Of a DNA stretch of 64,000 bases, positions 51,291 through 61,310 are shown piece after piece. Made by a program: the position numbers and the translations under genes. Numbering within the stretch: position 1 is the stretch's first letter; every line of letters begins with the position of its first letter. Origin of the DNA: Metallumcola ferriviriculae (GTDB lineage: Bacteria; Bacillota; JADQBR01); assembly GCF_035573695.1 (NCBI RefSeq), contig NZ_CP121694.1:658501-722500 (forward strand), given 5' to 3'. The notes below the pieces were generated by a model that did no database searches, was not told the DNA's origin, and saw only the letters and a program-made list of their open reading frames with translations.

Positions 51291-51846
51291 AGCAGCAGTA
51301 ATAGGACTTGTGGTGGGATACATTCGTGGTGGTAGGTTAAGTAACTTGAAAAATCTATCAATTAAGCGGGGCTGGGCAGTATTGATTGCGTTTCTGCTTC
51401 AATTTGGCCTTGGACGCCTGCCGCTTGGCGTGGGCTCACTCCATTATGCAGTGCACATGTTATCATATCTGCTGCTGTTTTATTTTGTTTGGGTGAATTT
51501 CCAGCCGTGGGGCATTAGACTTATTGGCCTTGGCATAATGCTAAATTTTGTGGTGATAGCAGCTAATAACGGAATTATGCCGGTTGGTACGGCGGGGATG
51601 TCCCAAGAATTCAGCTACAATTTGCAAACGGTAAGTGACGGCATTCACGGTTTGTTGACCGGGGCTACTAGGTTACCCATATTGGCAGATATAATAAAAG
51701 TAAAAAACCCCCTAACAGGTTCGGGGGGATGGTACAGCATCGGTGATATTGTCATGGACCTAGGTATTATTGTATTAATTAGCAGTATTATGGCAAATAT
51801 TTCTTCTTATTATAAGGTTGTCTCAGTAAAGGGCGGCAGGAGTTGA
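51280..51846 (+). CDS. DUF5317 family membrane protein
   Basis: The 188-residue protein has about five hydrophobic segments, with GYIRGGRLSNLKNLSIKRGW near the N-terminus and ANNGIMPVGTAGM in the middle, both typical of DUF5317. It begins inside the end of the HD-GYP gene (ATG 51280 with GGAAGGTGA upstream; ATG 51271 is the alternative), so translation is coupled. Function unknown; its pairing with HD-GYP proteins suggests a shared membrane process (inference). Confidence 0.78.
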   Translation: MFIEAAVIGLVVGYIRGGRLSNLKNLSIKRGWAVLIAFLLQFGLGRLPLGVGSLHYAVHMLSYLLLFYFVWVNFQPWGIRLIGLGIMLNFVVIAANNGIMPVGTAGMSQEFSYNLQTVSDGIHGLLTGATRLPILADIIKVKNPLTGSGGWYSIGDIVMDLGIIVLISSIMANISSYYKVVSVKGGRS

Positions 51847-51945
51847 AGGAAGGAATTATAAGTGATAAAATAACTTGATAAGAATTTTTATATGGGGGAT
51901 CCGGGTTGGATTCCTTATTTAATTATTGTGGGAGGAGCTTGATCA

Positions 51946-54543
51946 ATGCTGAAGATGCTTCGCAGCCTACTAGATGAAAACGCGAAAGTTATAAAGAAGC
52001 TTTCTAAAATGGTCAATCAGATTAATGACCTGGAAGAGGACATGCTTGCTTTGACTGAAGATGAGCTAAAGGATAAGACGGCTGAATTTCGCAGCCGGCT
52101 TGAAGAAGGCGAAACGTTGGACGACCTTCTGCCCGAGGCCTTCGCAGTGGTGCGTCAAGCGTCCCAAAGAGTATTGGGGATGCGGCACTTTGATGTCCAA
52201 TTGATGGGTGGTATGGTGCTGCACCAGGGCAGGATTGCCGAGATGAAGACTGGTGAGGGTAAAACCCTAGTCGCTACTTTACCAGTCTATCTTAATGCGC
52301 TGGCGGGCAGTGTGCACGTTGTTACTGTAAATGATTATCTTGCCAGCCGGGACAGCGAATGGATGGGTCAGCTGTATAAATATTTGGGTCTAACTGTCGG
52401 TCTGATAGTACATGGTTTAGACCATGAGCAGCGGCGGGAGGCCTATGCCTGTGATGTGGTATACGGTACCAATAATGAATTTGGTTTCGATTACCTGCGG
52501 GATAATATGGCCATGTATGGTGATCAATTGGTTCAGGGCGATTTGAACTATGCCATTATTGACGAGGTGGACAGTATCCTCATTGATGAGGCACGGACAC
52601 CATTAATTATTTCCGGTCAGTCAGATAAGGCAACAGACCTTTATTATACCGTTACCAAGATTATTCCCCGGTTGAAAAAAGAAGAACATTACACCATGGA
52701 CGAAAAGGCCAATGTAGTCACCCTCACCGAAGAAGGGGTGGCGAAGGTTGAGCAGATGCTGGGCGTTGAGAACCTCTATGACGATAAGCATATGGAATTG
52801 AGCCATCACGTCAATCAGGCCTTAAGAGCCCATGTAATGATGAAACGTGACCGTGACTATGTGGTTAAGGATGGTCAGGTAGTAATTGTAGATGAATTTA
52901 CCGGTCGTTTGATGTTTGGACGACGGTTCAGCGAAGGGCTGCACCAATCGATTGAAGCTAAGGAAGGCGTCAAGATTGAGCGGGAATCTCAGACTCTGGC
53001 AACCATTACCTTCCAGAACTTTTTCCGAATGTATAATAAGCTGGCGGGTATGACCGGTACCGCTGAAACAGAGGAACAGGAATTTAGGAAAATTTACGGT
53101 CTTGATGTTGTGGTGATGCCCACCAACGAGCCGATGATTCGTGAGGATTTATCTGATCTGGTCTATCGTACCGAACAGGGCAAATTTAACGCAGCAGTGG
53201 AAGAAATTGCAGAAAAACATGAAATAGGGCAGCCGGTATTGGTAGGTACCATTTCTATTGAGTTTTCAGAACATCTTAGTAAGCTGTTGAAACAAAGAGG
53301 TGTTCCGCACAATGTTCTTAACGCTAAGCATCATGAAAAAGAGGCGGAAATTGTGGCCCAGGCGGGTAGGTTCGGTTCGGTAACCATTGCTACCAATATG
53401 GCCGGCAGGGGTACTGACATTGTGCTGGGAGGTAATGCGGAGTTTTTGGCTCAACAGGAACTGCCGGAAGGTGCGGAGCCGGATGAAATGGCGGCGCTGA
53501 TTGAAAAGAAAAAGGAAACTGCTAAAGTGGAACGGGAAAAGGTATTAGCTGCCGGCGGTCTGCATATTATCGGTACTGAAAGGCATGAAAGTCGCCGCAT
53601 TGATAATCAGCTGCGGGGTCGTTCCGGGCGTCAGGGTGACCCGGGTTCCAGCCGCTTCTATGTTTCTCTTGAAGATGATTTGATGCGGTTGTTTGGGTCT
53701 GATAATATTTCCGGCATTATGGATAAACTGGGAATGGATGATTCAACACCTATTGACCATCCTCTGATATCCCGGTCTATTGAATCAGCCCAGAAAAAAG
53801 TGGAAGCCAGAAACTTCGATATTCGTAAACATGTGCTTGAATATGATGATGTAATGAATCAGCAGCGGGAAGTTATTTATGACCAGCGTCTCAAGGTGCT
53901 GATGGGTAATAATCTGAAAGAAACTGTAATAGGTATGATTGAAACAGTAATTGACGGCACAGTTGATTTGTATGGAGCAGAGAGCAATTTCCCGGAAAAC
54001 TGGGATTTGAAGAGTATGCTCGATTATGTGGAACAGCTGTTTTTACCTGGACATGACTTGACGGAAGACCAGATGAAAAATATGGATAAAGAAGATGTTC
54101 GCGAGATGTTCAAGGAAAGGGCCCTGGCTCTTTATGAGCAGCGGGAAGAGGAACTAAGCGCCGAGACGATGCGCGAACTGGAACGAATGGTAATTCTTAA
54201 GGTTGTAGACGCTAAGTGGATGGATCATTTGGATGCCATGGACCAATTGCGTCAGGGTATCGGTCTGAGGGCAGTGGGTCAGCAGGACCCATTAGTTGCC
54301 TATAAAAAAGAGGGCTACGAAATGTTTAATGATATGATTGCCAGCATTCAGGATGATGTGGTGCGTTACGTGTATCGGGTGAAAGTGGTGGAAAGACCGG
54401 AGGAACGACAGAATGTGGTAGAAAATAGATACTCCGAGGACCAGGAGATGCGTCCGGTAAGGAATGAAAATAAGGTTGGCCGCAACGACCCTTGTCCTTG
54501 TGGCAGCGGTAAAAAATATAAAAAGTGCTGCGGTAGAAATTAA
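51946..54543 (+). CDS. secA: Preprotein translocase ATPase SecA
   Basis: SecA drives protein export through SecYEG. The 865-residue protein has Walker A in [20 protein letters not shown] near residue 100, the DEAD-type [17 protein letters not shown] near 205, the preprotein cross-linking domain, [17 protein letters not shown] of motif VI, and a C-terminal SEC-C zinc motif ([13 protein letters not shown]). GGAGGAG lies before the ATG. prfB follows 11 bases after the stop, the common Bacillota order. Confidence 0.98.
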   Translation: MLKMLRSLLDENAKVIKKLSKMVNQINDLEEDMLALTEDELKDKTAEFRSRLEEGETLDDLLPEAFAVVRQASQRVLGMRHFDVQLMGGMVLHQGRIAEMKTGEGKTLVATLPVYLNALAGSVHVVTVNDYLASRDSEWMGQLYKYLGLTVGLIVHGLDHEQRREAYACDVVYGTNNEFGFDYLRDNMAMYGDQLVQGDLNYAIIDEVDSILIDEARTPLIISGQSDKATDLYYTVTKIIPRLKKEEHYTMDEKANVVTLTEEGVAKVEQMLGVENLYDDKHMELSHHVNQALRAHVMMKRDRDYVVKDGQVVIVDEFTGRLMFGRRFSEGLHQSIEAKEGVKIERESQTLATITFQNFFRMYNKLAGMTGTAETEEQEFRKIYGLDVVVMPTNEPMIREDLSDLVYRTEQGKFNAAVEEIAEKHEIGQPVLVGTISIEFSEHLSKLLKQRGVPHNVLNAKHHEKEAEIVAQAGRFGSVTIATNMAGRGTDIVLGGNAEFLAQQELPEGAEPDEMAALIEKKKETAKVEREKVLAAGGLHIIGTERHESRRIDNQLRGRSGRQGDPGSSRFYVSLEDDLMRLFGSDNISGIMDKLGMDDSTPIDHPLISRSIESAQKKVEARNFDIRKHVLEYDDVMNQQREVIYDQRLKVLMGNNLKETVIGMIETVIDGTVDLYGAESNFPENWDLKSMLDYVEQLFLPGHDLTEDQMKNMDKEDVREMFKERALALYEQREEELSAETMRELERMVILKVVDAKWMDHLDAMDQLRQGIGLRAVGQQDPLVAYKKEGYEMFNDMIASIQDDVVRYVYRVKVVERPEERQNVVENRYSEDQEMRPVRNENKVGRNDPCPCGSGKKYKKCCGRN

Positions 54544-54554
54544 GGAGGGTGAGC

Positions 54555-55647
54555 ATGTTAGCAGAGCTCAAAACGGAACTGGAAAAGCTAAGCAAAAGAA
54601 TTGAGGAACTGAGGGTTTCTCTTTGACGTAGCGGGAAACCAAGAGCGGCTGAAAGAGTTAGAGGCGGCAATGGCCAAACCTAATTTTTGGGATGATGCTG
54701 AGCAGGCCCCAAAAATGACCCGTGAAGTGGCTGCGGTAAAAGAGGAGCTCGAAACCTACAGTAAGCTTGCTTACAAGGTGGAGGAATTGGAAGTGCTGCT
54801 TGAACTTGGCCAAGAGGATGAAGATCTGGCTCGGGAGAGTACCCGGGCAGTGCAGGAATTAAAAATTAAGCTGGAGCAGGTGGAAATGGCCGTGCTTCTC
54901 TCCGGCCCATATGATAAAAATAATGCCATTGTCTCACTTCACCCCGGTGCCGGCGGTACTGAATCTCAGGACTGGGTTGAGATGCTCTTTCGCATGTATC
55001 AGCGTTGGGCTGAGATAAGCGGTTATCAGGTGGAGGTCATCGATCTGATGCCCGGAGATGAAGCTGGTATCAAGAGTGCCACTTTTATAGTCAAAGGGAT
55101 TAATGCTTATGGTTATATAAGGGCGGAACGGGGCGTCCACCGCTTGGTGCGCATCTCTCCTTTTGATACTTCCGGCAGAAGGCATACTTCATTTGCGTCT
55201 GTAGATGTTACACCGGAAGTGGAGCAGGATGACGAGATTGATATTGACGAGAGTGATTTGAAAATTGATACCTATCGTTCCGGCGGCGCCGGTGGTCAGC
55301 ACGTCAATAAAACAGACTCTGCCGTACGAATTACGCACCAGCCTTCGGGCATTGTGGTTCAGTGCCAGAAGGAACGGTCCCAGCATGCTAATCGACTTAC
55401 CGCGATGCGTATTTTGAGGGCCAAGCTTTTTGAACAGAAGATGCGGCAGCAGGAGGAAGAAATGGCAGCGATAAGGGGCCAGCAGAAGGAAATTGCCTGG
55501 GGCAGCCAGATACGTTCCTATGTATTTCATCCGTACTCGATGGTAAAAGACCATCGTACTAATGTTGAAGTGGGAAATGTGGATGCAGTAATGGATGGTA
55601 AGTTGGATAAACTTATCTTTGCCTTTCTCAGACAGCAGTCAAGGTAA
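54555..55647 (+). CDS. prfB: Peptide chain release factor 2, expressed by +1 programmed frameshift
   Basis: RF2 releases peptides at UGA and UAA. ATG 54555 opens MLAELKTELEKLSKRIEELR; after 23 codons the frame meets UGA at 54624-54626 in CTT-TGA-C. Skipping T54624 continues in the frame from 54625 (DVAGNQERLKELEAAM) to 55647, giving 363 residues, the normal RF2 length. The GGQ motif in GGAGGQHVNKTDSAVRI and the RF2-type SPF anticodon tripeptide (ISPFDTSGRR) are present. The upstream AGGG in GAGGGTTTCT acts as the stimulatory ribosome site. Annotating from 54670 alone would lose the N-terminus. Confidence 0.97.
54612..54627 (+). promoter_or_regulatory. RF2 programmed frameshift site
   Basis: AGGG, five bases, then CTTTGAC: the in-frame UGA is read poorly when RF2 is low and ribosomes slip +1 on CTT to UUU, an autoregulatory loop well known for prfB. 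The spacing to AGGG is slightly longer than the canonical three bases. Confidence 0.95.
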
Positions 55648-55662
55648 TGAATTTGTTCTAAG

Positions 55663-55684
55663 CACCGCCTGAATTAAGGCGGTG
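55663..55684 (+). terminator. Hairpin after prfB, weak terminator
   Basis: CACCGCCT pairs with AGGCGGTG around six bases; the following TATAGTTTT is only partly T-rich. Confidence 0.5.
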
Positions 55685-55711
55685 TATAGTTTTGTACCGG
55701 GGGAATGGATC

Positions 55712-56410
55712 ATGAAATTAAGATGGCGGTTGGTGCTGCTGCTGGTAGCATTCTTGGCTGTCGGGCAGTTTCTGCTTCCGGATGCGGCGGAGTGGGGGAT
55801 TAAGAATGCTATGGTGGGCACTTATCCTAATCTGAGCCAAGCCAGGGTGGAGGTGGTCGCTCGGCCCGGCGTTAAAGTCTTAGCCGGCAGGATGGATAGG
55901 GTGCGGCTTCACGCTGAGGAGGTTGATTTTGGCTCAATTCAGGCTGCTTCAGTTGATTTAGAATTGGAGCAGGCTCGCTTGGATTTGCGTAAACTATTGT
56001 TAGACAAAAAGTTGTTTTTTAGTGCCCGTTCCCGCCGCTTAGAAGTAGAATTAAAAGAAGAAGGTATAAACCGATATTTACGGCAGGTGAATGTACCGTT
56101 AATCGGCGAGCCTACTATAGAAATTAAGGCGAAAGAAGCGTTGCTTTCTGGCAAGGTTACGCTGGTAGGCAGGGAAGTTAATATCGGCGTCCGCGGTGCC
56201 TTGACTTTAGAAGACGGCAAACTGAAATATAAGCCGGAAAGAGTATCTTTTAATGGTAAAGAGCTTGCTCCTGCCATGCAGCAGCGGCTGCTTAGCCGCA
56301 TTGCATTTATTATGCCGCTAAGCAGCATGCCCGTAGAGGCATATTTTTCGAAAATGAGACAGTATCAAGGCAGGGTAATCTTAGTTTCAGAGGGAACCGG
56401 CATTCATTAG
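55712..56410 (+). CDS. DUF2993 (LmeA-like) family protein
   Basis: The 232-residue protein has an N-terminal membrane anchor or uncleaved signal (residues about 6-22) and an extracytoplasmic beta-rich domain with the DUF2993 pattern: VKVLAGRMDRVRLHAEEVDF, EEGINRYLRQVNVP, GALTLEDGKLKYKPERVSFN. Members in other bacteria handle lipids or glycolipids at the envelope; the function here is unknown. ATG 55712 is chosen because GGGGGAATGG is upstream; the frame extends ten codons further. Confidence 0.75.
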   Translation: MKLRWRLVLLLVAFLAVGQFLLPDAAEWGIKNAMVGTYPNLSQARVEVVARPGVKVLAGRMDRVRLHAEEVDFGSIQAASVDLELEQARLDLRKLLLDKKLFFSARSRRLEVELKEEGINRYLRQVNVPLIGEPTIEIKAKEALLSGKVTLVGREVNIGVRGALTLEDGKLKYKPERVSFNGKELAPAMQQRLLSRIAFIMPLSSMPVEAYFSKMRQYQGRVILVSEGTGIH

Positions 56411-56448
56411 TGTTGGTATAGTAAGCCATATTTGGAGGGATAAATAAA

Positions 56449-56469
56449 CCATACACTGGTGTATGGAGG
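56449..56469 (+). promoter_or_regulatory. Perfect inverted repeat overlapping the ferredoxin ribosome site
   Basis: CCATACAC and GTGTATGG (56449-56456, 56459-56466) are separated by TG. The last GG is part of GGAGG (56465-56469). It could be an operator or a hairpin limiting ribosome access; the two-base loop suggests a protein-binding palindrome in DNA. Confidence 0.45.
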
Positions 56470-56478
56470 TATTCTGGT

Positions 56479-56706
56479 ATGGCTTATGAAATCACATCTG
56501 ATTGTATAGCCTGCGGCAGCTGTACTGTAGTATGCCCCAACGGTGCTGTAGACGATGGTTATGGCAGCGATTATACCGGAAAAGGGAATTCGGCAGCTGA
56601 GGGCAGCTCAATGGGAATCCCGCATTACCGTCTCACGGATGGTTGTGACGGTTGTGGTGACTGTCTTGAGGTCTGCCCTACCGGGGCAATAATTGTAGAA
56701 ACTTAG
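56479..56706 (+). CDS. 2[4Fe-4S] ferredoxin
   Basis: The 75-residue electron carrier has two complete cluster motifs, CIACGSCTVVCP and CDGCGDCLEVCP. The insert between them (about 30 residues, Gly/Ser-rich) is longer than in classical clostridial ferredoxin (about 55 residues in total). GGAGGT precedes the ATG. It is a single gene. The partner enzyme is unknown. Confidence 0.95.
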   Translation: MAYEITSDCIACGSCTVVCPNGAVDDGYGSDYTGKGNSAAEGSSMGIPHYRLTDGCDGCGDCLEVCPTGAIIVET

Positions 56707-56786
56707 TGAAAAAACGTGATTGGGGCAGGAGTTTGTCGGCAAATTATAGAAGAATAGAGCTTTAAATAATTGGTGAGGTCTGTTTT

Positions 56787-57638
56787 ATGAGATTAAAAGG
56801 TTTAATTAACATGTTGGGAATTACCCTGGGCGCTCTTATTACTGCTCTTGGGCTGATATTATTTTTAATTCCAAATAAGATTGCTGCTGGTGGTGTCAGC
56901 GGTCTTGCCACCGTCATTTTTTATGTGCTGAACCTGCCGGTGGGCCTTACCATGCTGGTTATTAATATACCTTTATTTCTGATCAGCCTGCGGCAGTTGG
57001 GTGTGCGTTTTGGTATCAAGACCCTTTTCGGCACGGTAATGTTGTCTGTTTTTACCGATGGACTCAACCCATTATTTACTCCTCTGACTTCCGACCCGCT
57101 GCTGGCAGCGATTTACGGCGGCATCAGTACCGGTTTGGGCTTAGGTTTGGTATTTAAGTTTGGCGCTACTACCGGCGGTACTGATTTGGCGGCACAGTTA
57201 ATTCACAAGTACATAAAAGTCAGCGTTGGTAAGGGGTTACTGCTGATTGATGCCATGGTGGTAATTTTGGCAGGGATTGTTTTTGATGTGGAATTGGCCC
57301 TCTATGCATTAATTGCCTTGTTTGCTACCACCAAGATGATTGACTTGGTGCAGGAGGGGTTGGGATATGTCAAAGCTGCATTAATTATCTCTGATAAATC
57401 GGAAGAATTGGGGCGGGTCATTATTACCAAGTTAGATCGGGGGGCAACTGCTTTACATGGCCGCGGTCTCTATACCGGTAAGGACAGGGATGTCATTCTG
57501 GTGGTTCTCAGCCGCACTGAGGTTGCCAAAATAAAGGGAATGGTGCAGGCTGTTGACCCCAAGGCATTTGTTATTGTCACCAATGTCAATGAGGCGTTGG
57601 GTGAGGGATTTAAAGATATGTCCCATGAAGTCATCTAA
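56787..57638 (+). CDS. YitT family membrane protein (DUF161/DUF2179)
   Basis: The 283-residue protein has five or six hydrophobic segments, including [20 protein letters not shown] and [19 protein letters not shown], and a C-terminal cytoplasmic DUF2179 domain ([20 protein letters not shown]). Transport is presumed; the substrate is unknown. Confidence 0.9.
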   Translation: MRLKGLINMLGITLGALITALGLILFLIPNKIAAGGVSGLATVIFYVLNLPVGLTMLVINIPLFLISLRQLGVRFGIKTLFGTVMLSVFTDGLNPLFTPLTSDPLLAAIYGGISTGLGLGLVFKFGATTGGTDLAAQLIHKYIKVSVGKGLLLIDAMVVILAGIVFDVELALYALIALFATTKMIDLVQEGLGYVKAALIISDKSEELGRVIITKLDRGATALHGRGLYTGKDRDVILVVLSRTEVAKIKGMVQAVDPKAFVIVTNVNEALGEGFKDMSHEVI

Positions 57639-57705
57639 TTTTGGCTCAAAAAAGCTACATATTAAAAAGGATTATATAGTAAAACAAATTCGGGGAGGTT
57701 GCTGT

Positions 57706-58518
57706 ATGAAGGACAACCAAAAGCTAGAGGATTTAGCGCGCAGCATTAGAAGGCATATCGTTGAGATGGTTGGTGAAGCAGGGTCCGGACATCCCGGCGG
57801 TTCTCTTTCCGCTGCGGATATTGTGACCGCGCTTTATTTTCGGGAAATGCGTCTTGACCCAGAGCGACCGGATTGGCCGGAACGGGATCGTTTTGTACTT
57901 TCTAAAGGGCATGCTGCACCGGTGCTTTATGCTACATTGGCGGAGAGAGGTTATTTTCCCCAAAAAGAGCTGCTGACTTTGCGCAAACTGGGCAGCCGGC
58001 TGCAGGGGCACCCGGATTCCAAACATCTACCCGGGGTAGAAATGGCTACCGGCTCACTGGGACAGGGGCTGTCTGCTGCTAATGGTATGGCTTTAGCAGC
58101 TAGGTTAGACGGGCAGGAAACAAGGGTATATGCACTGGTGGGCGACGGTGAAATTCAAGAGGGGCAGATTTGGGAAGCTGCCATGGCTGCGGCTCATTAT
58201 AAATTGGACAACCTGGCAGCGTTTTTAGACCATAACGGGCTGCAAATTGATGGAGAAAACCGGGAAGTGATGGGTGTGGAACCGGTTGATGCCAAATGGC
58301 GTGCCTTCGGCTGGCATGTGATTGGCATTGACGGGCATGATTTCGATCAGATTTTTGCTGCTTTGGAGGAAGCCAAAAAGACCAAAGGTAAGCCGACGAT
58401 GATTATTGCTAAAACCATTAAAGGCAAGGGTGTTTCTTATATGGAAAATGAGGTGGGTTGGCACGGCAATGCGCCCAAAACTGACCAAGTGGAAAAAGCT
58501 CTAGCTGAGCTTGTCTGA
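57706..58518 (+). CDS. Transketolase, N-terminal (thiamine-PP-binding) subunit
   Basis: The 270-residue subunit binds Th[22 protein letters not shown] near residue 20, [40 protein letters not shown] and the [20 protein letters not shown] metal-ThDP motif. Split transketolases divide the enzyme into this and the next gene. GGGGAGG precedes ATG 57706, excluding the longer frame that runs into YitT. Confidence 0.95.
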   Translation: MKDNQKLEDLARSIRRHIVEMVGEAGSGHPGGSLSAADIVTALYFREMRLDPERPDWPERDRFVLSKGHAAPVLYATLAERGYFPQKELLTLRKLGSRLQGHPDSKHLPGVEMATGSLGQGLSAANGMALAARLDGQETRVYALVGDGEIQEGQIWEAAMAAAHYKLDNLAAFLDHNGLQIDGENREVMGVEPVDAKWRAFGWHVIGIDGHDFDQIFAALEEAKKTKGKPTMIIAKTIKGKGVSYMENEVGWHGNAPKTDQVEKALAELV

Positions 58519-58531
58519 GGAGGTAGAGATA

Positions 58532-59473
58532 ATGACTGAAAAAATAGCGACCAGGGAAGCTTACGGCAAAGCATTAGTGGAGCTGGGCAAGAGTAATGGG
58601 AATGTGGTGGTGTTGGATGCGGACTTGTCCAAATCCACCAAGACGGCATTATTTGCCAAGGAATTCCCCGAGCGTTTCTTTGATATGGGGATTGCCGAAC
58701 AGAACATGATTGGCACCGCAGCAGGGTTGGCCCAAGGCGGCAAGATTCCCTTTGCCAGTTCCTTTGCGGTTTTTGCTACCGGCCGGGCATTTGAGCAAGT
58801 GCGCAATTCGGTCTGTTATCCGAAGGTCAATGTGAAAATCGCCGCTACCCATGCCGGGGTTACCGTAGGTGAAGATGGGGGCTCTCATCAGAGTATAGAG
58901 GATATTGCCATCATGCGGGTTCTGCCCAATATGACGGTAATTGTCCCCGCTGATGCCGAAGAAGCGAAACAAGCGGTTTTCCATGCTGCGGAAACTGAAG
59001 GACCTTTTTATATTCGGTTGGGACGTTCGGGCGTGCCGGTAATCCATGGTGGGCAGTATCGTTTCCAATTAGGTAAAGCGGAGGTCATGAAACAGGGTAA
59101 GGATGCTGCCGTGGTTGCTTGCGGGTTGATGGTGGCGGAAGCATTGGCTGCAGCTGATATGTTAGCAGCAGACGGCATTGATATTGAGGTAATCAACTCG
59201 GCAACCATCAAGCCTCTGGATGGAAAGACTATTGCCGCTGCCGCTGAGAAAACCGGGGCTGTAGTGACTGCCGAAGAGCATAGCATTATTGGCGGTCTGG
59301 GCAGTGCGGTGAGTGAACTGCTGGGTGAATGCTGTCCGGTGCCTGTGGAAAGGGTGGGTGTTACCGATAAATTTGGCGAATCCGGTGCGCCGGGTGAACT
59401 GCTTGAGCACTTTGGTTTGACAGCCGATGAAATTGCCAAGGCAGTAAAACGCGTGCTGAAAAGAAAGGCATAA
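58532..59473 (+). CDS. Transketolase, C-terminal (pyrimidine-binding) subunit
   Basis: The 313-residue subunit carries the PYR and C-terminal domains: FDMGIAEQNMIGTAAGLAQG with the catalytic Glu, ATHAGVTVGEDGGSHQSIED, and AEEHSIIGGLGSAVSELL. It completes the two-subunit transketolase of the non-oxidative pentose phosphate pathway. ATG 58532 lies after GAGGAGG, 13 bases behind the preceding stop. Confidence 0.95.
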   Translation: MTEKIATREAYGKALVELGKSNGNVVVLDADLSKSTKTALFAKEFPERFFDMGIAEQNMIGTAAGLAQGGKIPFASSFAVFATGRAFEQVRNSVCYPKVNVKIAATHAGVTVGEDGGSHQSIEDIAIMRVLPNMTVIVPADAEEAKQAVFHAAETEGPFYIRLGRSGVPVIHGGQYRFQLGKAEVMKQGKDAAVVACGLMVAEALAAADMLAADGIDIEVINSATIKPLDGKTIAAAAEKTGAVVTAEEHSIIGGLGSAVSELLGECCPVPVERVGVTDKFGESGAPGELLEHFGLTADEIAKAVKRVLKRKA

Positions 59474-59524
59474 TTATCCAGTTTAATATTGACATATTAT
59501 GCAAGGAAAATGCCTGCTGCTGTC

Positions 59525-59557
59525 GAAACAACTCTTTATGGGTTGTTTCTTTTTTTA
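59525..59557 (+). terminator. Rho-independent terminator of the transketolase operon
   Basis: GAAACAAC pairs with GTTGTTTC around nine bases and is followed by eight T residues. It lies upstream of the true ftsE start, confirming that the longer ftsE frame is not translated. Confidence 0.85.
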
Positions 59558-59599
59558 CCCGATTTTGATTTTGATAATGGCGAGATAGGAGTGTTAACG

Positions 59600-60280
59600 T
59601 TGATACAGATGTACAGTGTTTTTAAAGAATATCCCAACGGGGTTAAAGCGTTGGCAAGGTTAAACCTACATATAACCAAGGGCGAGTTTGTCTTTTTGGT
59701 TGGCGCCAGTGGTGCTGGTAAGTCATCGCTTATCAGGTTAGTTTTTCGAGAGGAACTGCCCAGTCGGGGGCAGGTGATCATCGGCGGCAAAAGCATTGCT
59801 CGGCTGCGTGCTTCCCAGGTGGCAAAGCTTCGCCGCAATATCGGCGTGGTCTTTCAGGATTTTCGTCTGTTGATGGACCGAACCGCTTTTGACAATGTGG
59901 CTTTTGCCCTGCGGGTACTGCAGTATTCCGGCAAAGAAATCAAGGCCCGGGTCCCCGAGGTGCTGGCTATGGTCGGCCTAAAAGGCAAGGAACAGTGCTA
60001 TCCCAATCAACTATCCGGCGGCGAACAGCAGCGTCTGGCTATTGCCCGGGCAGTGGTCAATAACCCCAAAATTTTGGTGGCGGATGAACCCACTGGAAAT
60101 TTGGACCCTGATACTTCCTGGGAGATTATGCATCTGCTGGATGAAATAAATCAGCGGGGAACCACTTTGGTGATGGCTACTCACGACCAAAGTATAGTGG
60201 ACAATATGAAACGGCGCACCTTGGTGCTGAAGAAAGGTATTGTTATTGACGACCGGCGTGAAGGAGGGTACATATTATGA
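59600..60280 (+). CDS. ftsE: Cell-division ATP-binding protein FtsE
   Basis: The 226-residue ABC ATPase has Walker A GASGAGKSSLIRL near residue 38, the Q-loop VFQDFRLL, signature LSGGEQQRLAIARA and Walker B ILVADEPTGNLD. With FtsX it regulates peptidoglycan hydrolases. Start: TTG 59600 with AGGAG eight bases upstream gives the standard IQMYSVFKEYPNGVKAL beginning; the frame continues back across the terminator at 59525. It overlaps ftsX by four bases. Confidence 0.95.
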   Translation: MIQMYSVFKEYPNGVKALARLNLHITKGEFVFLVGASGAGKSSLIRLVFREELPSRGQVIIGGKSIARLRASQVAKLRRNIGVVFQDFRLLMDRTAFDNVAFALRVLQYSGKEIKARVPEVLAMVGLKGKEQCYPNQLSGGEQQRLAIARAVVNNPKILVADEPTGNLDPDTSWEIMHLLDEINQRGTTLVMATHDQSIVDNMKRRTLVLKKGIVIDDRREGGYIL

Positions 60281-61164
60281 AATTTAGTACCTTCGGTTTT
60301 CTCGGCGGTCAAGCAGTCTCGTCTATCAGGAGAAATGGGCTGATGAGTTTGGCCTCAATTGGAATCGTTGCCGTATCCTTGTTTTTATTGGGGACATTTT
60401 TAATGATGGCCCTCAATGCGAATATGATGGCCACTGCTATCGAAACCGATGTGGAAATTGCGGTGCTGTTAGACAGTAATGCTTCTGCTGCGCAGGTGCA
60501 GTCTGTCTCGGACGATGTTTCCGCTCTCGGTGAGGTAATTAATGTTACTCATATTGCCAAGGACCAAGCGCTTGATAGCATGGAAATGCGCTTTGGGGAG
60601 GAGCATGATCTCCTTCAGTCGTTGGGAGGTATCAATCCTCTGCCGGACAGTCTGATAGTTAAGGTAAGGGAACCCCGGTTGGTGGGGGAGGTTGCCGACA
60701 CCATCGGCAGGTTTAATTTTGTGGATAAGGTGCGTTACGGCCAGGGATGGGTGGAGCAGTTGTTTGCGGTTCTTGATTGGGTTCGTTGGCTGGGCGCCGG
60801 GGTGGTAGTGTTATTATCCCTGGCAGCGGTGTTTCTGATAGCGATTACGGTGCGGTTGACTGTCTTTGCTCGGAAGGATGAGATTGCTATCATGAAGTAT
60901 GTAGGTGCAACCAACTGGTTTATCCGGCTGCCCTTTTTCGTTGAGGGTTTGCTGCTTGGCACATTTGGGTCGTTACTGGCCGGTATCGGTTTGTATTTCG
61001 GTTACAGCCAACTGGTGGGGTATGTCGCGGCCACGGTTAATTTTGTGCCGATGATAACTGATATGGGCTACCTGCTCAATATCTTGGTTTATCTGCTGGC
61101 GGGCGGTGCGCTGCTGGGTGCCTGCGGCAGCGCTGTATCTGTTCGCAAGTTCTTAAAGGTTTAA
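60277..61164 (+). CDS. ftsX: Cell-division membrane protein FtsX
   Basis: The 295-residue protein has the FtsX topology: one N-terminal helix, an extracytoplasmic domain of about 110 residues (residues about 50-160), and three further helices. Family patterns include MSLASIGIVAVSLFLLGTFL and the coupling segment RKDEIAIMKYVGATNWFIRL. An ATGA overlap couples it to ftsE. The extracellular loop probably engages a peptidoglycan hydrolase not encoded nearby. Confidence 0.95.
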   Translation: MKFSTFGFLGGQAVSSIRRNGLMSLASIGIVAVSLFLLGTFLMMALNANMMATAIETDVEIAVLLDSNASAAQVQSVSDDVSALGEVINVTHIAKDQALDSMEMRFGEEHDLLQSLGGINPLPDSLIVKVREPRLVGEVADTIGRFNFVDKVRYGQGWVEQLFAVLDWVRWLGAGVVVLLSLAAVFLIAITVRLTVFARKDEIAIMKYVGATNWFIRLPFFVEGLLLGTFGSLLAGIGLYFGYSQLVGYVAATVNFVPMITDMGYLLNILVYLLAGGALLGACGSAVSVRKFLKV

Positions 61165-61197
61165 AAAATTCTATGGGCTGCACAGCGTTAGACTTAG

Positions 61198-61245
61198 CAA
61201 GAAAGGCGATTTCTTTTTACCGCTGAAATCGCTTTCTTGTATTTG
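61198..61245 (+). terminator. Long-stem terminator after ftsX
   Basis: CAAGAAAGGCGATTTC pairs with GAAATCGCTTTCTTG (one bulge/mismatch) around about 11 bases, followed by a T-rich stretch. Confidence 0.75.
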
Positions 61246-61310
61246 TATTTATATTATTGTAACATAATACATATAAATTAGATGTATAAAGCAAAGAAAG
61301 CAGGTGGCTT

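Noticed and set aside
54624-54626. prfB disrupted by an in-frame stop
   Set aside because: The CTT-TGA-C site with upstream AGGG is the well-known programmed frameshift; both frames together give a full-length RF2.
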